Shown here piece after piece: positions 30,980-39,529 of a stretch of 64,000 bases of DNA (positions within the stretch are counted from its first letter, which is position 1; each line of letters opens with the position of its first letter). The stretch is from Bifidobacterium mongoliense DSM 21395 (GTDB lineage: Bacteria; Actinomycetota; Actinomycetes; Actinomycetales; Bifidobacteriaceae), in contig NZ_JGZE01000001.1 of assembly GCF_000741285.1 (NCBI RefSeq), positions 1 through 64,000 of the forward strand. Direction: 5' to 3'. The position numbers were made by a program, and so were the translations under genes. The notes below the pieces were generated by a model. That model saw only the letters and a list, made by a program, of their open reading frames with translations. It did not search any database and was not told the DNA's origin.

Positions 30980-31912
30980 ATGACCACACCGAACACATCG
31001 ACACCAACGACGGGCACGCCTTCCCCTACGACGGGCACACCCTCCCCGACCCCAGGCACCTCGGACACCCCGGCAGCCCCGAGCGCAATACGAGCCGATG
31101 AGCCGGCAGCGGAGATCCGCAGCGACGTCCAGTCCTTTGATCCGTCGCCAGGAGTGGTGCTCGAGATGCGCAACGTCAGCTACTCATACACGAAAGGAGG
31201 CAAACGCGTGCTGCGCCATATCAACCACCGTTTCCGTGCCGGACGGATGTATGCGATCACCGGACCGTCCGGGGCGGGCAAAACCACGATGCTCTCGCTG
31301 ATCTCGGGACTGACCAACCCCTCGGAGGGCGAAGTGCTGTATCGGGGCCGGAACCTGGCCGATCAGGATCGCTACCACTACCGCAGTCACGACATCGGGG
31401 TGGTCTTCCAAAGTTTCAACCTGCTCCCCGGCTTGACCGTCGCCGAGAACATCATCCTGTCCATGGACGCGGCCGGCAAGCGATACCCTTCGAAGCGCGA
31501 ACGGGCCGTGGCGCTGCTCGAACAGGTCCATTTACCTGCGGCATACGCCCATGAACGCATCCTGCATCTTTCGGGAGGCGAACAGCAGCGCGTAGCCATC
31601 GCCCGCGCATTGAGCACCGACCCGCACATCATCGTGGCCGATGAGCCCACCGGCAATCTCGATATGGCGACACAGGAGGACATCATGGACATCTTCCGAT
31701 CCATGGCCCATGACGCCGGGCGCTGTGTCATCATCGTCACACACAGCCCCGAAGTGGCGCACGGTTGCGATGAGACCTTCGCTTTGTCCCCGCTCCGGCA
31801 GACCTCGCGCCGTAGTGCCGTGGTCCACGACGGGGTATCGTCAATACGACAAGGAGATGGAGGCAATCGGCGCGATACGATCAGCCGCCGAAGGGCGCGA
31901 AGGCGCCGGTAA
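30980..31912 (+). CDS. MacB/LolD-type ABC transporter ATP-binding protein with PT-rich N-terminus
   Basis: The 310-residue ATPase has Walker A ITGPSGAGKTTMLS, the Q-loop VFQSFNLLPGLT, the signature LSGGEQQRVAIARAL, Walker B IIVADEPTGNLD and the switch His in VTHSPE. An unusual 60-residue stretch rich in P and T (TPTTGTPSPTTGTPSP) precedes the ABC domain, and the C-terminus is a basic tail (RRRARRRR). The start at 30980 (MTTPNTST) is five bases after AAGGA. The last 32 bases overlap the convergent ECF gene, so the basic tail may be a read-through extension. It energises the permease just upstream. Confidence 0.9.
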   Translation: MTTPNTSTPTTGTPSPTTGTPSPTPGTSDTPAAPSAIRADEPAAEIRSDVQSFDPSPGVVLEMRNVSYSYTKGGKRVLRHINHRFRAGRMYAITGPSGAGKTTMLSLISGLTNPSEGEVLYRGRNLADQDRYHYRSHDIGVVFQSFNLLPGLTVAENIILSMDAAGKRYPSKRERAVALLEQVHLPAAYAHERILHLSGGEQQRVAIARALSTDPHIIVADEPTGNLDMATQEDIMDIFRSMAHDAGRCVIIVTHSPEVAHGCDETFALSPLRQTSRRSAVVHDGVSSIRQGDGGNRRDTISRRRARRRR

Positions 31913-34610
31913 CGATGGACACGATCAGCGCCACCGCGGGCATGGATACGCAACCGATCAGAAATACGTAATCACGCGTATGCACGGCGCTCAAGCGGGC
32001 GTGGCTGCGCGGTCCCAGACCACCGAAACCTCGGGCCTGCATGGCGGTGGCGAGCATGGTCGAACGCCGGATGGACAGCACGAGCAGCGCGAACGCCTGC
32101 GGCAGGAACGCCTTGACGGCGTTGTCGTCGCCCAGTCCACGCGAGCGTCGTGAGGCGGTCAGTGCGGTCCAGTCGTCGCTCAGCACGGAAAAGAGCCTGA
32201 TGCCGGCAAGGCCTCCGTAAACGAACCGGTCGGGCAGCCGCAGGACCTGGCTGAAGGAATCGGCCAGATCGGTGGCGTCGATGCCCAGCACCGCGATGAT
32301 GGCGGGGATGCCTATCGCGAGGATACGGATGCCGGTCGCGACCGCGAGCTGCGACGAGCGGTCGGTGATGTTGATCATCCCCCATTGCCACCATACGGCA
32401 CCACCGGATTTGCCATACAACAGCACGGCCAGGGCCGATCCCGGCGCGCCGACGAAGATCGGCCAGGTCGATCGCACGATGCGCAGAGGGCTGAATCCTA
32501 TGGCCATGAGCACCACGACCTCGAGGGCCAACGCGGTGCTGGCCGAAACCCAGTCGAGCGACACCAGCAGCGGCAGGGAGGCCAGGAATCCGCCCATCAG
32601 ACGGTAGCTGGGATTCAATGAAGCGAGGTAGGGCGAACGACTGGCGTCCGCCTCCTGCTCGGCACGGGCGTTGATGGCGCTCACCGCGACCCGTTCCGCA
32701 CCGGATGCGGGACCGGCGGAGGCCGGGCCGAACTCGACCACCCTGGCGCCCAACGCGGTGACCAGGTCACGGTCATGCGTGACGACGATGATGCAGGTCT
32801 TGTCGGCCCGCAGGTCGTGGATGAGACGCACCATCTGCATCCACGTGCGCCGGTCCTGCCCGAACGTCGGTTCGTCGAGGATGAGGACCCGTGGTGCGGC
32901 CGCAAGCGCAGAAACCACGGTGAGTCGCCGTTTCTCGCCGCCCGACAGGGTGTAGGGATTCACCGCGGCATAGCGTCGCAGGCCGAACCGCTCGAGCAGG
33001 GCTAGGGCCCGTGTGCGGGCCTCCTGCGGGTCCATGCCCGTGCGCAGAGGTCCGAGCATCGCCTCGTCGAGGACGGAACCGCGGGCGAACTGGTGTTCGG
33101 GATTCTGGAAGACATACGAGATGCGCGAGGCCAGGTCCGTCGAACGCCAGTCGATCGGCGAACGGTCGTCCAGCCCCTCGGCGAGATCATCCCCGGCACG
33201 CACCTCGCCCGACACCGGATGCAGCAGGCCGGCCAGCGTGAGCGACAACGTCGATTTACCAGCCCCGTTCGGGCCGATCAGCGCCGTGATCTGTCCGCTG
33301 CGGAACGCCAGGTCGACATGCTCTGCGATCGGCGTGCCGTCACGACCGATGGCCAGATCGCGGGTACTCAGGATCGGCTCGCCCACGCCTTCGGCGGGAT
33401 CGTAGACGGGCTCCTGGGCGGTGTGGATACGGCTGATCTCGTCGCCGGCCCTGCGATATCGCCTCGGGACCCAGATGCCCAGGGCGGCGAAGTCCAGACT
33501 CGGATCGGAGAACACCTCATTGGGGGTGCCATCGGCCACGACCACGGTCCGGCCGAAAGCGTTGCCGGACACGCCATCATCATCGTGAGCGTCGCCGGCG
33601 GTGCCATTCTTGGCGGCGTCGCCGGCGGCCCTATCCTCGACGGCGTCGCCATCGACGGCCTCCCGCCCCAGGACCACGACGCGATCGATGAGATCGATCC
33701 AGGGACCGGCGCGATGCTCGACGAGTACCATGGTGGCTCCGCTGCCCCGCACCACGTCGGATACGGCCCCCACGATCTGCTTGACACCCGCGGGGTCGAG
33801 ATTCGCCGTCGGTTCGTCGAGCAGCAGCACGCCGGGTCGCATCGCCAATGCACCGGCGAGCGCCAGACGCTGCATCTGCCCGCCGCTCAGATGCATGGTG
33901 GAGCGGTGCAGTTGCAGTCCGCCCAGCCCGACATCCTCGAGACTGCGCCTCACCTGCGGCCAGATGCGCGCACGCGGCACATTCATGTTCTCCGGACCGA
34001 ACGCGACGTTATCGCCCAACCGCTGGAAAATGGCCTGGGCATCGGGGTCCTGGAGCACCAGACCAACGCTGCCGCGGGCGTTCTGCACAGGGATCCCCCG
34101 GACGAGCACGCACCCCTCGGTCACGCCCCCCTCGACGTCCATGACCGCCGGAGCGACCTCGGTGCCATCATGGTCCGGATGCGCCGTACCGTCATCGGCC
34201 AAACGCACCTTGTCGGCGCGGTCGACCTCGACCACCCCGGCAGCGTCGTCGGCACGGTCATCGGGCGCGGACCCTGCCGAGTCGGTTTCGCCGTCGCCCA
34301 GCAGCCCCGCGGCCCCTTCGAGTATGGTCGATTTGCCGATGCCGGAGGCGCCGAGCAGCAGCACCCGCTCACCGGCGGCGATGCTCAGGTCGAGCCCGCG
34401 CACCGCGAAGTGACGGCGCGAGGCATGGCGGTACCCCCAGTGTTCGAACCGTAGGCTCATGCCGATGCGTTCGCTGGGCGCGGCACCGTCCGATGACCCC
34501 TCGTCGTGCGGGTCCCGCCGCGCCGCGGGGTCCACGGACACCTTCGGGCCGGCACCCGGCATGCCCTCGACGATGACGGTACCGGATTGTGATGATGCGG
34601 AGCTGGCCAT
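31881..34610 (-). CDS. Fused energy-coupling factor (two ATPases plus T subunit) of an ECF transporter
   Basis: One 909-residue chain combines three modules. The first ABC domain has Walker A GASGIGKST (residues 87-95), signature LSGGQMQRLAL and Walker B LLLDEPTANLD. The second ABC domain has Walker A GPNGAGKST, signature LSGGEKRRLTV and Walker B LILDEPTFGQD. A C-terminal EcfT (CbiQ/YkoC-like) membrane domain has about five TM segments and the coupling motifs ASRRSRG and MQARGF. The first ABC domain holds two charged, low-complexity insertions. The partner is probably the YkoE-like S component 240 bases upstream, which has a TPP riboswitch, so the complex likely imports the thiamine precursor HMP. 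The start at 34610 follows GGAAGAGG. Confidence 0.92.
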   Translation of the reverse strand: MASSASSQSGTVIVEGMPGAGPKVSVDPAARRDPHDEGSSDGAAPSERIGMSLRFEHWGYRHASRRHFAVRGLDLSIAAGERVLLLGASGIGKSTILEGAAGLLGDGETDSAGSAPDDRADDAAGVVEVDRADKVRLADDGTAHPDHDGTEVAPAVMDVEGGVTEGCVLVRGIPVQNARGSVGLVLQDPDAQAIFQRLGDNVAFGPENMNVPRARIWPQVRRSLEDVGLGGLQLHRSTMHLSGGQMQRLALAGALAMRPGVLLLDEPTANLDPAGVKQIVGAVSDVVRGSGATMVLVEHRAGPWIDLIDRVVVLGREAVDGDAVEDRAAGDAAKNGTAGDAHDDDGVSGNAFGRTVVVADGTPNEVFSDPSLDFAALGIWVPRRYRRAGDEISRIHTAQEPVYDPAEGVGEPILSTRDLAIGRDGTPIAEHVDLAFRSGQITALIGPNGAGKSTLSLTLAGLLHPVSGEVRAGDDLAEGLDDRSPIDWRSTDLASRISYVFQNPEHQFARGSVLDEAMLGPLRTGMDPQEARTRALALLERFGLRRYAAVNPYTLSGGEKRRLTVVSALAAAPRVLILDEPTFGQDRRTWMQMVRLIHDLRADKTCIIVVTHDRDLVTALGARVVEFGPASAGPASGAERVAVSAINARAEQEADASRSPYLASLNPSYRLMGGFLASLPLLVSLDWVSASTALALEVVVLMAIGFSPLRIVRSTWPIFVGAPGSALAVLLYGKSGGAVWWQWGMINITDRSSQLAVATGIRILAIGIPAIIAVLGIDATDLADSFSQVLRLPDRFVYGGLAGIRLFSVLSDDWTALTASRRSRGLGDDNAVKAFLPQAFALLVLSIRRSTMLATAMQARGFGGLGPRSHARLSAVHTRDYVFLIGCVSMPAVALIVSIVTGAFAPFGG

Positions 34611-34751
34611 GCCTCTTCCATCTGTTCAATGGCGCCGACGGCACGCTTCCCGCACGATCTCACCGCGGGGATGCCGTATTCTTACGCCACAACGTCGTGT
34701 ACAACTATCAAGTATTCATATGGCCGCGAGTCGATTGCCTCGCCTCACGGA

Positions 34752-34787
34752 CACGGGGTCCGACGCCCGAAGACGCCGGACCCCGTG
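34752..34787 (-). other. Very strong hairpin with UUCG-type loop between S component and energy module
   Basis: Arms CACGGGGTCCG (34752-34762) and CGGACCCCGTG (34777-34787) pair perfectly. The inner bases continue the stem with two G-U pairs up to a cTTCGg loop on the minus strand, for about 16 pairs in all. No U-run follows in either direction, so it is a poor intrinsic terminator. It may be an RNA stability or attenuation element that sets the ratio of the S component to the energy module. Confidence 0.6.
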
Positions 34788-34850
34788 CATGCGGATCGCG
34801 TGCGGACGAACCCGGGAGCACCCGGCCGCCGCACACGACAGGAGGCCCGT

Positions 34851-35477
34851 TCAGGCGCCGATGCCGCGGATCTCGCGTCCTGAGCCGAAGGCGTCGAGCG
34901 CGCCGGTCTTGGCGATGCCGATGTAGAGGTACCACATGAGCACGCCGGAGATCAACGCGCCGGAGATCAGCGTCGTGATGAGGTACCAGATGCCATAGGC
35001 GCCGCCGAAATCGAAGCCCTGCAGGTGGGTGAAGAAGGTGTAGGCCCAGCAGGCGACACCGGAGACGACGCCGGAGAGCGTCACGCTCAGCAGGTTCCAC
35101 ACGCGGTAGGCCACGACGAGGAACACGATTTCGGCGCCGACACCTTGGGCCAAGGAGATCAGCAGGGTGTCCAGACCGCCCCACATATTGCCCATCAGCG
35201 CCTCGAGGACACCGGCGACCACTTCGGCGTAGATCGCGGCGCCCGGCTTGCGCACGATGACCGCCGCGAGCGGACCTGCGAACAGCCACAGGCCATTGAA
35301 CAGGCCAGACAGGCCGGGTACCAGCGCCTCCATCGGCGTGCCGATGGGCGTATACAGCAGGGATACGGCCCAGTAGATGAATGCGCTTGCGACGCCGATC
35401 ACCGAGGCGACGGCGATGTCGACGACCCGCCAACGCAGATTGGGTTTGGATGCAGAAGCTGCAGCAACTTGACTCAT
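34851..35477 (-). CDS. ykoE: YkoE-like ECF transporter S component (thiamine precursor)
   Basis: The 208-residue integral membrane protein has five or six hydrophobic segments (DIAVASVIGVASAFIYWAV, LFNGLWLFAGPLAAVIV and others). The conserved PIGTPMEALVPGLSGLFNG and MGNMWGGLDTL stretches fit the YkoE family of S components, which bind hydroxymethylpyrimidine. The start is MSQVAAASA at 35477, ten bases after GAAAGG; the longer frame crosses a hairpin and part of the riboswitch. A TPP riboswitch precedes it, which strongly supports a thiamine-related substrate. It would work with the fused AA'T protein encoded next. The family call is by pattern, and the exact ligand is inferred. Confidence 0.88.
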   Translation of the reverse strand: MSQVAAASASKPNLRWRVVDIAVASVIGVASAFIYWAVSLLYTPIGTPMEALVPGLSGLFNGLWLFAGPLAAVIVRKPGAAIYAEVVAGVLEALMGNMWGGLDTLLISLAQGVGAEIVFLVVAYRVWNLLSVTLSGVVSGVACWAYTFFTHLQGFDFGGAYGIWYLITTLISGALISGVLMWYLYIGIAKTGALDAFGSGREIRGIGA

Positions 35478-35499
35478 GGAATTGTGCCTTTCGTACGAC

Positions 35500-35522
35500 C
35501 ATGGCGCAATGCACGCGCCATG
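35500..35522 (-). other. Hairpin between riboswitch and ykoE start
   Basis: Arms CATGGCGC (35500-35507) and GCGCCATG (35515-35522) form a perfect 8-bp stem with a 7-base loop. It lies 23 bases before the ykoE start codon and 24 bases after the aptamer. It is a candidate expression platform: it could sit next to or compete with the ribosome binding site. No U-run follows. Confidence 0.5.
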
Positions 35523-35545
35523 TGATGTAAGGCACGGGAAAGAGA

Positions 35546-35652
35546 GACTTCCGTGCGCCGGCATTACCCGGATTCACGTTCGTTCGGTCGAGGATCCTCA
35601 TCCTCATCTCAGCCACGGCCCGCGCTAGCGGACCGCAGCCCCCGTGTCACCG
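35546..35652 (-). ncRNA. TPP riboswitch (THI box)
   Basis: On the minus strand the conserved TPP aptamer elements occur in order: GGCTGAGA (the CTGAGA is at 35607-35612), then CGACCGAACGAACGTGAATC, then CGGGTAATGCCGGCG and GGAAG. These match the pyrimidine-sensing helix and the diphosphate-binding helix of the Rfam TPP family. It lies 69 bases upstream of ykoE. In high-GC Gram-positive bacteria such elements commonly block translation when TPP is bound. A CCCCCGT/ACGGGGG pair (35664-35670 with 35639-35645) overlaps the 5' side of the aptamer and could be an alternative fold. Confidence 0.88.
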
Positions 35653-35671
35653 CACAGTCTAGAACGGGGGT

Positions 35672-35735
35672 CGGTCAACGGCGGCCAACGGCCGGGCAAC
35701 AGCGGCCAACGGCAGTCAACGACCGGTCAGCGACC
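35672..35735. repeat. Short degenerate tandem repeats, GGYCAACGGC units
   Basis: GGTCAACGGC, GGCCAACGGC, GGGCAACAGC, GGCCAACGGC and AGTCAACGAC follow one another in units of about 10-11 bases. The run spans the end of the M20 peptidase gene and the start of the ykoE leader. It may affect transcription into the riboswitch or may only be slippage debris. Confidence 0.5.
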
Positions 35736-37094
35736 GAGGGACCGCAGCAGCAGCGCCTCGGCGAGCACATCGTTGCGCAGGCCGGACAGGCTCACTGATT
35801 CGTTGAGGCTATGGGCGTTCGAGATGGGATCCTCGGGGCCGGTGGCCAGGACCTGCGCGGCGGGGAAGAGACGCTGCAACTCGGGGATGAAGGGGATCGA
35901 GCCTCCCTCGCCCTTGTTCACCGGGTCGACGCCGTATGCCTCGCGCAACGCCGCCAAGGCGTCCTTCGCTACCTCGGTGTCAGGGTCCATGGCCCATCCC
36001 ATGCCGTTGTCCAACGCCGTCACCTGCACTTGCGCGCCATGCGGGGCATGTGCGACGAGGAAATCGGACACCGCCCGCTGCGCCTCCTCGGGCCGCTGGC
36101 CCGGAGCAGTACGGACGGAGAGCCGGAACCGGGTCGTGTCCGCGATGACGTTGAAGGAATCGTCCACCGGGGTGCCGTCCACGCCGATGACCGTCGCACT
36201 GGGCTTGGTCCACAGGCGCGAGGCCAACGAGCCGGTACCTGCCATCCGATACGAGTCGACGACCGCGGCGTCGCGCCGCACCGACGCCTCATCCAGGTCT
36301 CGCTGCAACCCGCCGACAGGTTCCTGCGCGAGCAGTCCAGGTATCACGAGATCGCCACGGTCGTCATACATCGAGGCGATGAGCATGGCGGCCAGCGTGT
36401 GCGCGTCAAGGACGGGACCGCCGTACTGGCCCGAATGCACCGGATGGCGCAGAACCCTCACACTCACGTCCATGGTGGTGTTGCCCCGCAGGCTCGTCGT
36501 GAGACTGGGGACGTCCGGGGCCCAATTCCCCGAATCGGCCACGATGATGATGTCGGATGCGAATTCCTCGCGATGCGCCTCGATGAAGGGGATGAAGCTC
36601 GGGGACCCCATCTCCTCCTCGCCCTCGATGAAGACCTTCACGTTGACGGGCAATGCGTCGCCCAAGGCATGCAGGGCGCCGGAATGAATGGCGATGCCGC
36701 CACCGTCGTCGCACGATCCACGGCCATAGAGCCGGTCACCCACGGTCGTCGCGACGAACGGTTCGGTGTCCCAGGCGCCCGCATCGGGCACGGGTTGGAC
36801 GTCGTGATGGGCATAGAGCAGCACCGTGGGGGCCTGGGGATCGACCATCCGTGAGCCGACGACCTCCCAGGCGCCCGCCGTCCCGTCGGGATTCGTCGAC
36901 TGGACGACCCTCGCATCAATGCCCACGCCACGCAGCTCATCGGCCACGAAATCGGCGGACCGGCGCATATGGGCGCCATCGATGCCCTGGGAGGACACGG
37001 AACGCAGCGCGATCTTGCGCGTCAGCATGTCGACGACCCTAGGGAAATCGGCGTGCACCCGTTGGCGTATATCATCCGCGTTGAACGATGTCAT
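35727..37094 (-). CDS. M20-family dipeptidase / metallopeptidase
   Basis: The 455-residue cytosolic metallo-enzyme has the M20 metal ligands in LYAHHDVQPVP and GRGSCDDGGGIAIH. The catalytic glutamate pair is in EGEEEMGS, and a later aspartate ligand is in IIVADSGNW. The lid (dimerisation) domain follows, with a final His in NAHSLNESV. It belongs with CNDP-like dipeptidases of Gram-positives, probably cleaving dipeptides. The start at 37094 (MTSFNADDIRQR) follows AGGAGAACC. It is divergent from the DUF3043 gene. Confidence 0.92.
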   Translation of the reverse strand: MTSFNADDIRQRVHADFPRVVDMLTRKIALRSVSSQGIDGAHMRRSADFVADELRGVGIDARVVQSTNPDGTAGAWEVVGSRMVDPQAPTVLLYAHHDVQPVPDAGAWDTEPFVATTVGDRLYGRGSCDDGGGIAIHSGALHALGDALPVNVKVFIEGEEEMGSPSFIPFIEAHREEFASDIIIVADSGNWAPDVPSLTTSLRGNTTMDVSVRVLRHPVHSGQYGGPVLDAHTLAAMLIASMYDDRGDLVIPGLLAQEPVGGLQRDLDEASVRRDAAVVDSYRMAGTGSLASRLWTKPSATVIGVDGTPVDDSFNVIADTTRFRLSVRTAPGQRPEEAQRAVSDFLVAHAPHGAQVQVTALDNGMGWAMDPDTEVAKDALAALREAYGVDPVNKGEGGSIPFIPELQRLFPAAQVLATGPEDPISNAHSLNESVSLSGLRNDVLAEALLLRSLGR

Positions 37095-37204
37095 GGTTCT
37101 CCTATCCATGGGGATGGCGATGTCCGCAAACCGTATGGAACCCGCCGTGTTGCGCGCCGTATCCCATACGGCACAGCGTCTAGGCGTCACCGTAACCTGC
37201 AAGC

Positions 37205-37813
37205 ATGACATGGAACCCCTTCAAGAAGAACGGTACGGGCGACGAGGCGCAGAAGCCTCTGACCGAAGCAGAACCGGGCGAGCGCAAAGGCCGCCCCACA
37301 CCGAAACGCCGCTTGGCGGAGGAACGCAATCTCCGTCCCCTGGTACCCAAGGACCGCAAGGCCGAGGCCAAGGAGTCCAGGCGCCGCATGCGCGAACGCG
37401 AGAACCGTCAATACGACGCGATGCGCTCGGGCGATATCGCACATATGCCCAAGGCGGAGCGCCTGCCCTGGCGCATCTACATCCGCGACTACGTGGATGC
37501 CCGCTTCAACATCGGGGAGTTCTTCATCCCCGTGGCCTTCGCCATCCTCATCCTCTCGATGCTTGTGACCATCAAGTGGCCGGCTCTGTCGATACCCATG
37601 ATGCTACTCATGTACGCGTACCTCATCGCGGTGATCATCGATGTGGTCGTCATGTGGCACGGCCTGAGAAAGAAGCTCGTCGCCAAGTACGGCGAGGCCG
37701 CGGTCGGCAAGGGCTCCCGTTCGGGTTCGTACGCGTGGAGCCGCGCCATTCAGATGCGTCGCTGGCGCCTGCCCAAGCCGCGCAGCCCCAAGCGCGGGCA
37801 GTGGCCGAAGTAG
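37205..37813 (+). CDS. DUF3043 membrane protein
   Basis: The 202-residue protein has a highly charged cytoplasmic N-terminus (residues 1-100, many K, R and E). Two close TM segments follow (NIGEFFIPVAFAILILSMLV and LSIPMMLLMYAYLIAVIIDVVVM), then a basic C-terminus. The segment PWRIYIRDYVDARFNIGEF is the hallmark of actinobacterial DUF3043 proteins. The function is unknown. It starts the plus-strand block that continues with the flavoprotein, DUF4191 and glnA. Confidence 0.88.
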   Translation: MTWNPFKKNGTGDEAQKPLTEAEPGERKGRPTPKRRLAEERNLRPLVPKDRKAEAKESRRRMRERENRQYDAMRSGDIAHMPKAERLPWRIYIRDYVDARFNIGEFFIPVAFAILILSMLVTIKWPALSIPMMLLMYAYLIAVIIDVVVMWHGLRKKLVAKYGEAAVGKGSRSGSYAWSRAIQMRRWRLPKPRSPKRGQWPK

Positions 37814-37826
37814 GCCGAGCACGGTT

Positions 37827-39431
37827 ATGACACCATCGACGGCCGATACAACTCATACACCGCAGACCGGCGCGAACGACCCGGACACGGCAGACCGGAA
37901 CACGACGGAAAACGACGTCCAGGCCACGGCGAATGCCGCGGCGTCAGGCGCCCCCGGCACGGCGGATGTCATTATCATCGGCAGTGGCCCCGGGGGCTAC
38001 GCCACCGCGTTGCGCGCGGCCGAACTCGGTCGATCGGTCGTACTGGTGGAACGGGGTGACGCCTTGGGGGGCACGTGTCTGAACCGCGGATGCATCCCCA
38101 CCAAGGCCCTCATCACGACGGCCAGGGCCGTCGACGCCGTCCGGCAGGCCCCGAATGTCGGCATCGACGCAACGATCACGGGCATCGACTTCGGTACGAT
38201 GGTGACCTACAAGAACCGTATCGTGCGGACCATGACGGAGGGGCTGCGTGGTCTCCTCGCGCATCGCGGCGTGGTGGTGTTGCAGGGTGAGGCGACGGTC
38301 ACCGATCCAGCACGTCGCATGGTCACCATCCAGGCCAACGGAGGACGTGACCAGGTGCTGTGCTTCCGCAAGGCGGGAGTGTCCGAGTCCTGTGGAACCA
38401 CCGTGAACGTGCAGGCCGATGACATCGTGCTCGCGACGGGCTCGAGACCCACGCCGCTGCCCTGCCATGATTTCGCCGGCGCCCTGATCGATTCCACGCA
38501 GGCGTTGTCCCTGGTGCATGTGCCCGCCACGGCCACGATCATCGGTTCGGGTTCAATCGCCGTCGAGTTCGCCACGATATGGAGCGCCGGAGGCTGCGAG
38601 GTCACGATGCTGATACGTCACGGACGCGCCCTGTCGCACTGGGATCGTCGGTCGGGCACCACCCTGACCCGGGAACTCAAACGCCGTGGCATCCACATCA
38701 TCCCCGATACCCAAATCACGGGAGTCGACGTCGGGGTCAATCTAGGAGCCACCGTCCATTACACGGACGCCGCCGGTCAGGAGCGGACCATCTTCTCAGA
38801 ACTGGCCCTGACCGCCATAGGCCGGGTTCCGAATACAGACGACGCATGGTGCAGGGCCCTGGGCGTCGACATGGATGACGATGGTCATATCGTGACCGAC
38901 GCCTATGGACGCACGAAGGCGTCCGGGATCTGGGCCGTCGGCGACATCACCCGAGGACCAGGACTCGCCAGCAGGGCCTTCGCGCAAGGCATCACCATCG
39001 CCGAACGGATGGCGGGGCACGACTGCACGCCGGTGGATGACGACGCCGTGGCACAGGTCGTCTTCTCCTCCCCCGAGGCGGCCACGGTCGGGTGCACCAT
39101 GGAGCAGGCACGGGATCGGGAGGATCTCGACCACGTGCGCGAATCCATGTATCCGATGCTGTCCAACGCCCGCATGCTCATGAGCGGTTCGGCGGGGTCC
39201 ATGTCCATCGTCAGCGGCGAACGCCGTGAGCAACCCGGCGTCGAGGTCGTGCTCGGCGTCCATATCGTGGCTCCCAACGCCAGCGACATGATCGGCGAAG
39301 CGGAGCAGATCATCGCGAACCGCATCCCCTTGGACCGGGCCTCCTCGCTCACCCACCCTCATCCGACGTTCTCCGAGGCATTCGGCGAGGCGCTGTTGCT
39401 GGCCGACGGCAGGCCGTTGCACACGCGATAG
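37827..39431 (+). CDS. lpdA: Dihydrolipoamide dehydrogenase-like flavoprotein
   Basis: The 534-residue protein has an FAD-binding motif (IIIGSGPGGYATALRAAELG, from about residue 49) and the redox disulfide CLNRGCIPTK. It also has an NAD-binding motif in TATIIGSGSIAVEFAT, a second FAD motif in ASGIWAVGDITRGP, and the active-site HPHPTFSEAFGE. These are all the parts of an E3 enzyme. About 45 polar N-terminal residues are extra. Bifidobacteria generally lack pyruvate dehydrogenase, and no E1, E2 or lipoate gene is visible here, so its partner is unclear. The start is 14 bases after the DUF3043 stop with only a weak ribosome binding site. Confidence 0.88.
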   Translation: MTPSTADTTHTPQTGANDPDTADRNTTENDVQATANAAASGAPGTADVIIIGSGPGGYATALRAAELGRSVVLVERGDALGGTCLNRGCIPTKALITTARAVDAVRQAPNVGIDATITGIDFGTMVTYKNRIVRTMTEGLRGLLAHRGVVVLQGEATVTDPARRMVTIQANGGRDQVLCFRKAGVSESCGTTVNVQADDIVLATGSRPTPLPCHDFAGALIDSTQALSLVHVPATATIIGSGSIAVEFATIWSAGGCEVTMLIRHGRALSHWDRRSGTTLTRELKRRGIHIIPDTQITGVDVGVNLGATVHYTDAAGQERTIFSELALTAIGRVPNTDDAWCRALGVDMDDDGHIVTDAYGRTKASGIWAVGDITRGPGLASRAFAQGITIAERMAGHDCTPVDDDAVAQVVFSSPEAATVGCTMEQARDREDLDHVRESMYPMLSNARMLMSGSAGSMSIVSGERREQPGVEVVLGVHIVAPNASDMIGEAEQIIANRIPLDRASSLTHPHPTFSEAFGEALLLADGRPLHTR

Positions 39432-39529
39432 CCCGCAGGTCGGATCGGATTGGCGGCCCGGCTGGTAGACTATCGGCTCAGTATTGTCAGTCATCAATAG
39501 TGTCAGGTTCACAGCAAGCGAGGAAGTCG

